Below, in pieces: positions 9,168 to 18,400 of a stretch of DNA of 33,968 nucleotides. This DNA comes from Betaproteobacteria bacterium TMED41 (GTDB lineage: Bacteria > Pseudomonadota > Gammaproteobacteria > Burkholderiales > Burkholderiaceae_A). Location of the stretch: the NCBI GenBank assembly GCA_002167365.1, contig NHCU01000045.1, forward strand, positions 32,054 to 66,021, written 5' to 3'. A program made the position numbers and the translations under genes. Numbering within the stretch: the stretch's first letter is position 1; every line of letters begins with the position of its first letter. Under the pieces are notes generated by a model, which worked only from the letters and a program-made list of their open reading frames with translations, made no database searches and was not told the DNA's origin.

Positions 9168-10280
9168 TTACGTTATTCTTATTTTTTTAAATAGCATTTT
9201 CATAAGGTTACCTTGTAAATACATCTTCACATAAAAGAGACATAGAGTTATTATGAGGATTGAAAGTGGTAAGCAGAACAGTCCAAAGTATAGATTCATT
9301 TGTTGTCTAGCTATCAAAGCTTGAATTATTCCTAGAAGATTATTGAAGGCAATAAACATGAGGATTGCTCCGAAGATATGCAAGAGCCTACCTTGGTTTG
9401 TGTTCAGATTAGCCAGGGGAATTGAGAGAAATGGCAAAAAAAGACACAATAATACTGTTCCAATTCTAAAGGATAGTTCGCCAAGGTCTGAAGAGGATTG
9501 TCTTTTGAATAAATTCCAAGTTGACGTGCTTCTGACTCTCTCTTTATAGGTCGTTGATTTTGGAGTGGTATCAATTTTCATTTTGTAGTTTTCAAACTTT
9601 GTACTTCTAATTTTAGAGGTTGAATTTGAGAATGATTTAATGTCAGTTCTTGAGCCAAACTCTAAATGAATCCAAGGCAACTGATTAGAGTCGAAAACCA
9701 ACTTTCCTCTTGATCCCATTACTATTGTCTCATCCTCATCCTCATTGACTGAAATAAATACCAGTCCTAAATCTGACGACTCCTTATCAGTTTGTTCTAT
9801 GAAGATTATTTTTTTTCCACCAGAAAACTCGCTAAATGTACCGGGGGCAATTTCTGTTAAATTCCTTTCTGATAATGACTGCTGTCTGAGTTCATCAGCT
9901 TGATTCCTTGCCCATGGGGTTGCAATTAGAGACGTTATCATCGTTGCAATTATCAAAGGCCAAGAAAACTTCCAAATTACGGGGATGAAAGACGTTAATT
10001 TTTTTCCTGAGCTAAGCCATATAACCATTTCATTATCCCGGCATTGTCTCGATAAAACCATGAAAACTGATAGAAATGCAGTTAGAGTTACAATAGTGGA
10101 GATTGAACTTATTGTAGAAAAACCAATTAGAGGAACAACCAGTTGAGCTTCTAATTGACCAGAGGCAGCGTTACCGAGAGTTCTAACTAAGGCCATTGTG
10201 ATCACTATTGTCAAAAGACATGCAAATGTCATTCCGGCTACAGACCGCAATTCGCTTAGAATAGATTTTTCGAATATCAC
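9168..10280 (-). CDS. lptF: LPS export ABC transporter permease LptF
   Basis: 370 residues beginning at a GTG (10280-10278). The encoded N-terminus MIFEKSILSELRSVAG is the family's normal start, so the GTG is well placed even though no ATG is available. Layout is three N-terminal transmembrane segments, a periplasmic beta domain (about 135-260), then three C-terminal transmembrane segments. The DNEMVIWLSSGKKL loop at about 82-95 is the LptB coupling region. It is the partner permease of LptG in the lipopolysaccharide exporter. It is divergent from pepA, the same arrangement as in many proteobacteria, with 45 bases between starts. Confidence 0.92.
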   Translation of the reverse strand: MIFEKSILSELRSVAGMTFACLLTIVITMALVRTLGNAASGQLEAQLVVPLIGFSTISSISTIVTLTAFLSVFMVLSRQCRDNEMVIWLSSGKKLTSFIPVIWKFSWPLIIATMITSLIATPWARNQADELRQQSLSERNLTEIAPGTFSEFSGGKKIIFIEQTDKESSDLGLVFISVNEDEDETIVMGSRGKLVFDSNQLPWIHLEFGSRTDIKSFSNSTSKIRSTKFENYKMKIDTTPKSTTYKERVRSTSTWNLFKRQSSSDLGELSFRIGTVLLCLFLPFLSIPLANLNTNQGRLLHIFGAILMFIAFNNLLGIIQALIARQQMNLYFGLFCLPLSILIITLCLFYVKMYLQGNLMKMLFKKIRIT

Positions 10281-10325
10281 TGGCTTTATAATATAAATTT
10301 TTAGTTATTTAAAGGGTATTTTGTC

Positions 10326-11954
10326 ATGACCGTAACCAGTGCAACAAATAATTCCTCAAAAGATTTCAAAGATACTAAAGACCCCGGAGAATTACGGGAA
10401 GAAATTAATTTTTTGGCCAGTAATAAACCAGTAGACCGAGCTTCGTCCGATTGTGTCTGGGTTGGTCTTTTTTCTACTAATAATGGAGTTGAGCTCACTG
10501 GGCCGGCAAGAATACTGGACAAAGCTTCAAAAGGAGTCATTACCAAAATTATTAAATCGGGTGATTTTAGCGCTAAAAAAGGGACTTCCTATCTGATTCG
10601 TGATTTGACTGGTATACCCTCCTTAAGGGCTCTACTTGTTGGTTGTGGGAATAAAGATTCTTTCAATGCAAGAGTTTTTAATGACGTAGTAAAAAATGCA
10701 ACAAGAGCAATGATACCTTTGAAAGGTGTAAAAAAAGTTGCATCTTTTTTAACTGAAATTAATGTCAAAGACAAAACAGGAGTTTGGAGACTTCAGTCTC
10801 ATTTGACGGCTGTACGTGAAGCTCTTTACCGTTTTGATAGATTTAAATCCTCAAAAGAAACTTCCGGGGAGGCAAAACCAAACAAATCTCCAGCTAAATC
10901 CTTCAAAGCAAAAAAACCAGAAAATTTTTGTTCGCTTAAATCAGTTGAGATGTTGTTACCTGGAGATATGAGGCCTTCAGATTCAGCGTCTTCGATTGGA
11001 GAAGCATCTGCGCTATCTGATGGTGTTGAATTATGTAAAGACTTAGGAAATTTGCCTGCAAATGTCTGTACGCCATCTTATTTGGTCAATGTAGCCAAAT
11101 CGATCTCTAAACAATATAGATTAAAGTGCGAAGTCATAGATAAGGTTGGTTTGGAGAAATTAGGTATGGGCTCTTTTCTTGCTGTTGCTCAAGGTTCAAT
11201 TCAACCTCCATACTTGATTACACTTCAGCATAATGGAGGCAAATCTAAAGAGCCACCAGTAGTAATTGTTGGAAAAGGGATAACTTTTGACTCAGGAGGA
11301 ATTTCAATTAAGCCATCTGCTGCCATGGATGAAATGAAATATGACATGTGTGGAGCCGCAACTGTTTTAGGTCTAATGAAAGCTGTTGCAATGGCTGGCA
11401 TGAAAAAGAATGTTATTGGAGTTGTTGCAACCTGTGAAAATATGCCAAGTTCAACGGCTACTCGACCCGGAGATATTGTTAAGTCTATGTCTGGACAAAC
11501 CATTGAAATTCTCAATACTGATGCGGAGGGCAGATTAATTTTGTGCGATGCTCTTACATATGTTGAGAAATTTAACCCGTCGTGCGTTATTGATGTCGCT
11601 ACTTTAACTGGTGCTTGTGTAGTGGCTTTGGGGAATATTAATACTGGTTTATATTCTTCCGACGAAGACTTGGCCAAAAAACTTTTGGATTCTGGATGTA
11701 ATTCATTAGACCCTGCCTGGCGCCTACCTTTAGAAGATGATTATCAAGATTTATTAAAATCTCCTTTTGCTGATGTTGCAAATATTGGGGGAAGGTCAGC
11801 TGGCAGTGTAACTGCTGCGTGTTTTTTATGGCGCTTTGCAAAAGCTTACAAGTGGGCACATCTTGATATTGCTGGGACAGCTTGGGAAAGCGGATCCTCT
11901 AAATCAGCCACTGGCCGACCAGTCCCTTTACTATTTAACTTTTTAAGTAACTAG
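10326..11954 (+). CDS. pepA: Leucyl aminopeptidase (M17 family)
   Basis: 542 residues, somewhat longer than the usual 500. The extra length is a basic, low-complexity insert around residues 178-200 (a KSPAKSFKAKKP-type stretch) between the N-terminal and catalytic domains, plus an extended N-terminus. The catalytic M17 domain is intact: GKGITFDSGGISIKP at about 316-330 supplies a metal ligand and the catalytic Lys region, and NTDAEGRL at about 397-404 supplies two acidic metal ligands and the catalytic Arg. It is a cytoplasmic zinc/manganese aminopeptidase; E. coli PepA also binds DNA. A TATAAT hexamer at 10287-10292 may be its -10 element, but no good -35 is visible. holC follows after five bases. 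Confidence 0.95.
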   Translation: MTVTSATNNSSKDFKDTKDPGELREEINFLASNKPVDRASSDCVWVGLFSTNNGVELTGPARILDKASKGVITKIIKSGDFSAKKGTSYLIRDLTGIPSLRALLVGCGNKDSFNARVFNDVVKNATRAMIPLKGVKKVASFLTEINVKDKTGVWRLQSHLTAVREALYRFDRFKSSKETSGEAKPNKSPAKSFKAKKPENFCSLKSVEMLLPGDMRPSDSASSIGEASALSDGVELCKDLGNLPANVCTPSYLVNVAKSISKQYRLKCEVIDKVGLEKLGMGSFLAVAQGSIQPPYLITLQHNGGKSKEPPVVIVGKGITFDSGGISIKPSAAMDEMKYDMCGAATVLGLMKAVAMAGMKKNVIGVVATCENMPSSTATRPGDIVKSMSGQTIEILNTDAEGRLILCDALTYVEKFNPSCVIDVATLTGACVVALGNINTGLYSSDEDLAKKLLDSGCNSLDPAWRLPLEDDYQDLLKSPFADVANIGGRSAGSVTAACFLWRFAKAYKWAHLDIAGTAWESGSSKSATGRPVPLLFNFLSN

Positions 11955-11959
11955 TCATA

Positions 11960-12409
11960 TTGACGAGAATAGATTTTTATTTCAATGTAACTAATCAGCT
12001 TAATTTTTCTTGTAGGCTCATTAGAAAGGTGATGCGTGACTTTAAAGCCAATGAAGAGGAACCTATAGTGGTTTATTGCCCAGAAAAATCAAAGCTTTGT
12101 TTTTTTGATGAACTGTTATATTCATTCTCTAGCGTAGATTTTTTGCCACATGTTTTTGTTGGAGACTCGTTGGAATCTAAAACTCCTATAATTTTGTCGG
12201 CTAATCCATGGTTACCTGATATGCCCAGAAGACCAAATGTATTACTTAATTTGGATAATGAAATTTGTGAAGTATTCGGTTCTTTTGATAGGGTGATTGA
12301 AGTTGTTAGTACTGCCGAGACTGACAAATCACCTGCAAGAAAAAAATTTATTTTTTACAAAAATCGTGGATATCAAATTCACAATCATGATGTCTGTGAA
12401 AAACAGTGA
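11960..12409 (+). CDS. holC: DNA polymerase III chi subunit
   Basis: 149 residues beginning at TTG (11960-11962). The protein starts MTRIDFYFNV, matching the usual chi N-terminus (a short strand, then an aromatic-rich FYF or FYT motif), so the TTG is the natural start and no ATG competes. Further chi-like parts are VVYCPEKSK, FLPHVFVGD and PIILSANPW. Chi links the clamp loader to single-strand binding protein at the replication fork. The pepA-holC-valS order is a classic proteobacterial arrangement, which is strong support for a protein of this modest conservation. The stop overlaps the valS GTG by four bases (GTGA). Confidence 0.88.
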   Translation: MTRIDFYFNVTNQLNFSCRLIRKVMRDFKANEEEPIVVYCPEKSKLCFFDELLYSFSSVDFLPHVFVGDSLESKTPIILSANPWLPDMPRRPNVLLNLDNEICEVFGSFDRVIEVVSTAETDKSPARKKFIFYKNRGYQIHNHDVCEKQ

Positions 12410-15405
12410 GTTCAAAAAAACAACTAGAAATTAAAGATTTTGAATTATCTTGGGCTACAAAATGGGAGTCTAAAGGACTATACATAACTCCCGCACTGAA
12501 TAATAATTCTTCGCCTGCTAAATTGGGTTCTTTTTGTATACAGTTACCTCCTCCAAATGTTACTGGAACCTTACATATGGGGCACGCCTTCAATCAAACT
12601 TTGATGGATATTTTGACCCGTTGGCAAAGGATGAGAAAAAAAAGAACACTATGGTTGCCTGGGACAGATCATGCTGGAATAGCAACTCAAATGATAGTTG
12701 AAAGACAATTATTGAACGATGGAAAATCTAGACAAGATATGGGAAGGGCAGCATTTTTGAATCATGTTTGGAAGTGGAAAAAGAAATCCGGAACAACAAT
12801 AACAAAGCAGATGAGACGACTCGGTTCAAGTTGTGATTGGTCCAAAGAATACTTTACGATGGATTCAACCAGATCTAAAGTTGTTGAAAGAGTTTTTGTA
12901 GAACTTTTTAATCAAGGTTTGATATACAAAGGGAAAAGACTTGTCAACTGGGATCCTGTTTTGATGACCGCTGTATCTGACTTGGAGGTTGTTAGTGAGG
13001 AGGAAAGTGGACATATGTGGGAAATTCGTTACCCAGTTGTTCAAAATGAAAATAATGAGAAGGTTAAAAGTTTTTCTGATGATAACCAAGTCAAGTATTT
13101 AGTAGTTGCTACCACGCGTCCGGAAACGCTCATTGGTGATGTTGCTGTTGCTGTCCATCCTAAAGATAAGCGATATTCAAAATTTATTGGACAGACTCTA
13201 AAAGTTCCAATCATTGATCGCACTATACCTATTATTGCAGATGAAAACGTGGATATGGATTTTGGAACTGGTTGTGTAAAAATAACCCCAGCTCACGATT
13301 TTAATGACTATGAGATGGGTAAAAGACACAACCTACCAACAATCAATATCTTTTCTTTGAATGCAAAAATTAATGAAAATGGCCCCGAAAAGTATTTGGG
13401 TTTAGATCGGTTTGAAGCTAGAAGAAAAATATTAGAGGAATTAAAAAAAATTAATTTATTACAAGCTGAAAAAACTCATTCTCTTGTTATAAAAAGAGGT
13501 GATAGAAGTGGAAGCATAATTGAACCCATGCTTACTGATCAATGGTTTGTTGCTATGAATAAAGCACCCATACATGAAGCAAAAGGAGTAGCTAAAAGTC
13601 TTCGCCAACAGGGATTAGAAGCGATAACTTCAGGTAACTTAAAACTGTTTCCTGAAAACTGGAATTCTACTTATATAAATTGGCTTGAAAACTTACAGGA
13701 TTGGTGTATTTCCAGACAATTATGGTGGGGACATCAAATTCCAGCTTGGTATAAGGCGGACAAAAACGGAAAAGCAATTTTTGACGGACTGATATTTGTA
13801 GCAATAAATTATGACGATGCCAAAGAGCAAGCTGTAAATCAAGGTTGGAATGGCCCCATTATTAGAGATCCTGATGTTTTAGATACATGGTTTTCGTCTG
13901 CTTTGATTCCTTTTTCAAGTCTTGTAGAAGAGGAAAGCGTTTGGAATGAAAACTCTAATAGCCCACGCATAAACTCTGAATTAGATTCTTTCATACCATC
14001 CGAAGTGTTAGTGACAGGTTTTGATATTATATTTTTTTGGGTTGCTCGTATGGTCATGATGACTAGTCATTTCTGCAATAAAATTCCTTTTAAAAATGTT
14101 TACATACATGCTCTAGTCAGAGATGCAGATGGAAATAAAATGAGCAAGAGTCGAGGGAATACTCTAGATCCCATTGATCTAATTGATGGCATAAGCCTGG
14201 AGGATCTAATAAAAAAACGTTGCTCAGGATTAATGAATCCAAAACAAGCGAAAGAAATTGAGAAAAAAACCATTTTAGAATTTCCAAACGGTATTCGATC
14301 TTTTGGAACTGACGCACTCCGTTTCACATTTGCCAATTTAGCCAGCCCAGGCAGGGATATAAGCTTTGATCTATCAAGGTGTGAGGGGTATGGGAATTTT
14401 TGTAATAAATTAAGAAATGCCAGTCGCTTCGTTTTGATGAATTGCGAAAATATGGATAATGGATTGGATAAATGTGGTGGCGAGTGCGGGCCAGATGGAT
14501 ATTTGTTTTTTGGCCTTGCCGACAAATGGATAGTTACTAGACTTCATGAATCAATAAAAATAATTAACGATTTTTTATCCAAATATAGGTTTGATTTGGC
14601 TGCAAAAGAATTGTATGAATTTGTTTGGAATGAGTTCTGTGATTGGTATTTGGAATTCGCTAAAACACAATTAAATTCAGTGTTGGACAATAAAAAAAGA
14701 GCAACCAGACGAACAATGTTGAGAACTTTAGAAACAATATTGCGTTTATCCCACCCCTTTATACCTTTTATTACCGAGGAGTTATGGCAGTTAATAGCAC
14801 CCTTGGCCAAAAAATCCAAAAAGCTTCAAAACAATGAATTTGATTCAATAATGTTATCTTCTTTTCCTAAATACGAAGCTACAAAGTTGGATTTCCAAGC
14901 TCAAATAAAAATTAATCAAATTAAAGATTTGATTTCCTCAATTAGAACATTACGTTCAGAAATGAAATTATCGCCAGGAGATAAAATACCTTTAATTATT
15001 TTAGACCACTCTAAATCCAATGACAGACAAAGCAAAGATTTAAACTTAACAACAGATAGTCCGGAAAGACATGAGTTTATTTTAGCCATCAAGTCATTGG
15101 CAAAAATTAGTGAAATCCAGGTTGTGAATTTTTTACCTGAGAAATTTGTCAATTCGCCTTCTAAGTTAGTGGGAAATCTTAAATTAGTTCTCGAGGTTAA
15201 TGTTGACCCAGAATCTGAAAAGCAAAGAATTAAAAAAGAAATTGAGAAATATGAGTTTGAAGTTAATAAGGCTAAAAATAAATTAGCCAACAAGAACTTT
15301 GTTGAAAAAGCTCCTCAAAAAATCGTTATCCAAGAAAAGAAAAGGATGGCGGTTTTTTCAGAGAAAGTTCAAAAATTAAAACATCAAATTACTTTTTTTG
15401 ATTAG
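12406..15405 (+). CDS. valS: Valine--tRNA ligase
   Basis: 999 residues, about 50 longer than E. coli ValRS. It starts with GTG at 12406, overlapping the holC stop. Class I signatures: PPNVTGTLHMGHA (HIGH motif) at about residues 50-60, GTDHAGIATQ at about 86, a connective editing domain (about 215-400) with TTRPETLIGD, and KMSKSRGN (KMSKS loop) at about 578. The tRNA anticodon-binding helical domain follows. The last 65 residues are charged and coiled-coil-like, as expected of the ValRS C-terminal arm. It charges tRNA-Val and edits threonine. The 3' end overlaps the convergent uvrA end by 17 bases. Confidence 0.97.
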   Translation: MSSKKQLEIKDFELSWATKWESKGLYITPALNNNSSPAKLGSFCIQLPPPNVTGTLHMGHAFNQTLMDILTRWQRMRKKRTLWLPGTDHAGIATQMIVERQLLNDGKSRQDMGRAAFLNHVWKWKKKSGTTITKQMRRLGSSCDWSKEYFTMDSTRSKVVERVFVELFNQGLIYKGKRLVNWDPVLMTAVSDLEVVSEEESGHMWEIRYPVVQNENNEKVKSFSDDNQVKYLVVATTRPETLIGDVAVAVHPKDKRYSKFIGQTLKVPIIDRTIPIIADENVDMDFGTGCVKITPAHDFNDYEMGKRHNLPTINIFSLNAKINENGPEKYLGLDRFEARRKILEELKKINLLQAEKTHSLVIKRGDRSGSIIEPMLTDQWFVAMNKAPIHEAKGVAKSLRQQGLEAITSGNLKLFPENWNSTYINWLENLQDWCISRQLWWGHQIPAWYKADKNGKAIFDGLIFVAINYDDAKEQAVNQGWNGPIIRDPDVLDTWFSSALIPFSSLVEEESVWNENSNSPRINSELDSFIPSEVLVTGFDIIFFWVARMVMMTSHFCNKIPFKNVYIHALVRDADGNKMSKSRGNTLDPIDLIDGISLEDLIKKRCSGLMNPKQAKEIEKKTILEFPNGIRSFGTDALRFTFANLASPGRDISFDLSRCEGYGNFCNKLRNASRFVLMNCENMDNGLDKCGGECGPDGYLFFGLADKWIVTRLHESIKIINDFLSKYRFDLAAKELYEFVWNEFCDWYLEFAKTQLNSVLDNKKRATRRTMLRTLETILRLSHPFIPFITEELWQLIAPLAKKSKKLQNNEFDSIMLSSFPKYEATKLDFQAQIKINQIKDLISSIRTLRSEMKLSPGDKIPLIILDHSKSNDRQSKDLNLTTDSPERHEFILAIKSLAKISEIQVVNFLPEKFVNSPSKLVGNLKLVLEVNVDPESEKQRIKKEIEKYEFEVNKAKNKLANKNFVEKAPQKIVIQEKKRMAVFSEKVQKLKHQITFFD

Positions 15406-18400
15406 CTTTTAAAAAATTATTTAACTCAATGCCAGTTGACGTTTTTGTTTTTCTAATAACATCTGGATGAGCTTGATTCATAAGTTTGCCACCTGATTTA
15501 CCTCCTGAAGGACCTAGGTCAACAATCCAATCCGAGGCAGCCCATATATCAAGTTGATGTTCCACTACAACTACTGTATTACCAAAAGCTACAAGTTTGT
15601 TAAGTGCTTCAATTAACTTTTCTATATCAGCCATATGAAGCCCGACAGTAGGCTCGTCTAAAACATAAAGTGTATGAGTATAGTCGTTAGACTTAGCGAG
15701 CTCAGATGCTAATTTTATTCTTTGTGCTTCTCCTCCTGAGAGAGTTGAACTGGGTTGTCCTAATGTCAAGTAACCCAGACCCAACTCTTTGAGTAGGGTC
15801 AAGGATTTTGAAATGGAATGATGAGATGCAAAAAATTCTAAGGCATTTTCAATATTCATTTCAAGAATATCTGAAATAGATTTATTCCTCCAAAGTATTT
15901 TGGTAGTTTCAGAGGTAAATCTTTTTCCAGAACACTCTTCACATTTTATTAATACATTAGGCAGAAAATTCATTTCTACTTTTTGAATTCCATTACCTTT
16001 ACATACAGGACATCTACCTTCTCCAGAATTAAATGAGAAATGAGAATTTGACCATCCTCTCATTTTTGCTTCACTACTTTGGGAAAACACATTCCTTATT
16101 TTGTCCCACAGTCCAATATAAGTAGCTGGTGTGGATCTGGATGTTTTTCCAATAGGAGATTGATCTACTTCAAGTACTCGTGAAATAGTGTTCCAATTTT
16201 CAATTTTATTACAACCTGTACAATCAGTTAAAACAAATTGTCCGGATTTTTTTTTCTGTTTACTGAGACATAATTTTTTTATATTTTTTATTAAAATATT
16301 TCTTGCTAACGTTGATTTCCCACTTCCGGACACTCCGGTAATGACTGTTAACCTGTTGAGTGGTATGTTGATATCTAAGTTTTTCAGATTATTAGAATTT
16401 GCACCAAAAATTTTAATAAATGATTCCGATATATTTTTCGGTTTTCTTATTTTGAGTGTGATTGGATTTTTGAGATACTTTCCAGTCACGGAGTTCGAAG
16501 TTGATACAATGTCGGCAAGTTTACCTTGTGCTATTACATTTCCTCCTTCCAAACCAGCATTTGGCCCAATGTCAATTATATTATCAGCCATGTTTATAGT
16601 ATCTTCATCATGCTCAACAACAACAACAGTATTGCCTTTTTTTTGTAATGACCGCAGTATCACAAGAAGAGACTTGTTGTCTTTTGGGTGAAGCCCTATT
16701 GTTGGTTCGTCAAGTATGTAACAGACTCCTTTCAAGTTCGATCCAAGTTGTGAAGCAAGTCTAATTCTTTGTGCTTCTCCTCCCGATAAAGTTGGAGCTG
16801 ATCTATTAAGAGAAAGATAACCAAGTCCAACTTGTTCAAGAAAATTTAACCGGCTGAGAATTTCAGAAATTAAATCTTTTGCTACTAAACTCTCTCGTTT
16901 GGAAAGTGATTTGAAATATGTTGCAAGCCAGAGCTTCAAATCAACAATCGAGTAGTTTGAAAGATCTACGATAGATTTTTGATTAACAAAAACAGACTGT
17001 GCAATTTGATTTAACCTACCACCATCACATGTTTCACAAGTCCCGAGAGTATCGTTGGTATCAAAAATGCTGTACTCAGATGCCTCGGCGCGACTTGTGT
17101 TTTCAATGTCATTAATTACATTCAACCCAGAGCCAATACATACTGCACACCATCCCTTTTTGGAGTTATATGAAAATAATCTTGGATCAAGCTCAGAAAA
17201 ACCTGAACCACACTTTGAACATGCATTTATTGTAGAAAAAAAAGACAAATCTAAGTTAAAGTTCTGTTTGCTTTTTTTTGAGGTATATTTTTTTATTTTG
17301 TTGACCAATATGCCCATTGACCCTTTACCTAAAATCAAAGCACCCTCGATAATTTTAAAGAGCTCCAACTCCTTTTTTTTCTCAATAATTAATTCTTCAA
17401 ATACAAGTTCAATGCTGTGTTCTTTATATCTATCTAATTTAGGAAAGCTATTTGTAAGTACAATTTTTCCGTCAACTCTGAGTTTTTGATAGTTTCTCTT
17501 TGCAGCCCATAAGGCTAATTCCTTGTAACTTCCTTTTCTATCGATAACTAGTGGAGAGAGAATAAAAACCTTTAAACCTTCAAAGTTAGAAATAATTTTG
17601 GATAGGATGGATTCTTTACTTAATGGAGAAATTAGAACATTACATTTAGGACAAAACTGTTTACCATTTTTAACATACAATAATCTTAGGTAATGATGAA
17701 TTTCTGTTAAAGTTCCAACTGTACTTTTATTTCCTCCCCTGCTGGATCTTTGTTCTATAGCAACTGTTGGAGAAATACCTGTAATTAAATCAACATCTGG
17801 CCTAGATCCGGGTTGAACAAATTGACGAGCATAGGCATTCAGAGATTCCAAGTATCTTCTCTGGCCTTCTGAAAATAAAATGTCAAAGGCAATACTTGAT
17901 TTTCCACTACCGGATACCCCTGTAATTACTGTGAGTTGATTGTGAGGGATTTTTACGGAGATATTTTTTAAATTATGTTCGCGTGCATTGATAATTTCTA
18001 TGAATTCATTCTTTTTGTTTACATTCTCACTCAAGTTTTTAATAATATTCTTTCTTTTATTTTGTTTCCTAGGAAAGTATTTCGCTAATGCTTTTCCAGT
18101 ATGTGAAAAAATATTTTTTTTTACTTCATCTGGTGTGCCTTGTGCAATTATTTTTCCTCCTTCTGGTCCTGCCTCAGGACCCAGATCGATAATCCAATCC
18201 GAATAATTTATAAATTCTAAACTGTGTTCAATAACAATTATTGAATGCCCATCAGTAATGAGTGTTTTCATCGCCTTAAGCAAAGTTTTAATATCATCTA
18301 AATGAAGGCCTGTAGTTGGTTCGTCAAATAAAAATAAATTACTATTTTTTTTCTTATCATTGACGACTATTTTTTTGGGAGATGATTGTGCTCTATTTAA

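Noticed and set aside
11225..11677. 150-codon open frame on the minus strand inside pepA
   Set aside because: It lies opposite conserved M17 catalytic motifs, has no ribosome site or family resemblance, and is a shadow of pepA.
14100..14525. 141-codon open frame on the minus strand inside valS
   Set aside because: Antisense to the KMSKS region of valS; composition is that of a shadow frame.
16188..17489. Plus-strand open frames of 144 and 167 codons inside uvrA, with hydrophobic stretches
   Set aside because: Antisense to ABC and zinc-finger motifs of uvrA; the hydrophobicity arises from complementing Lys/Asn-rich codons.
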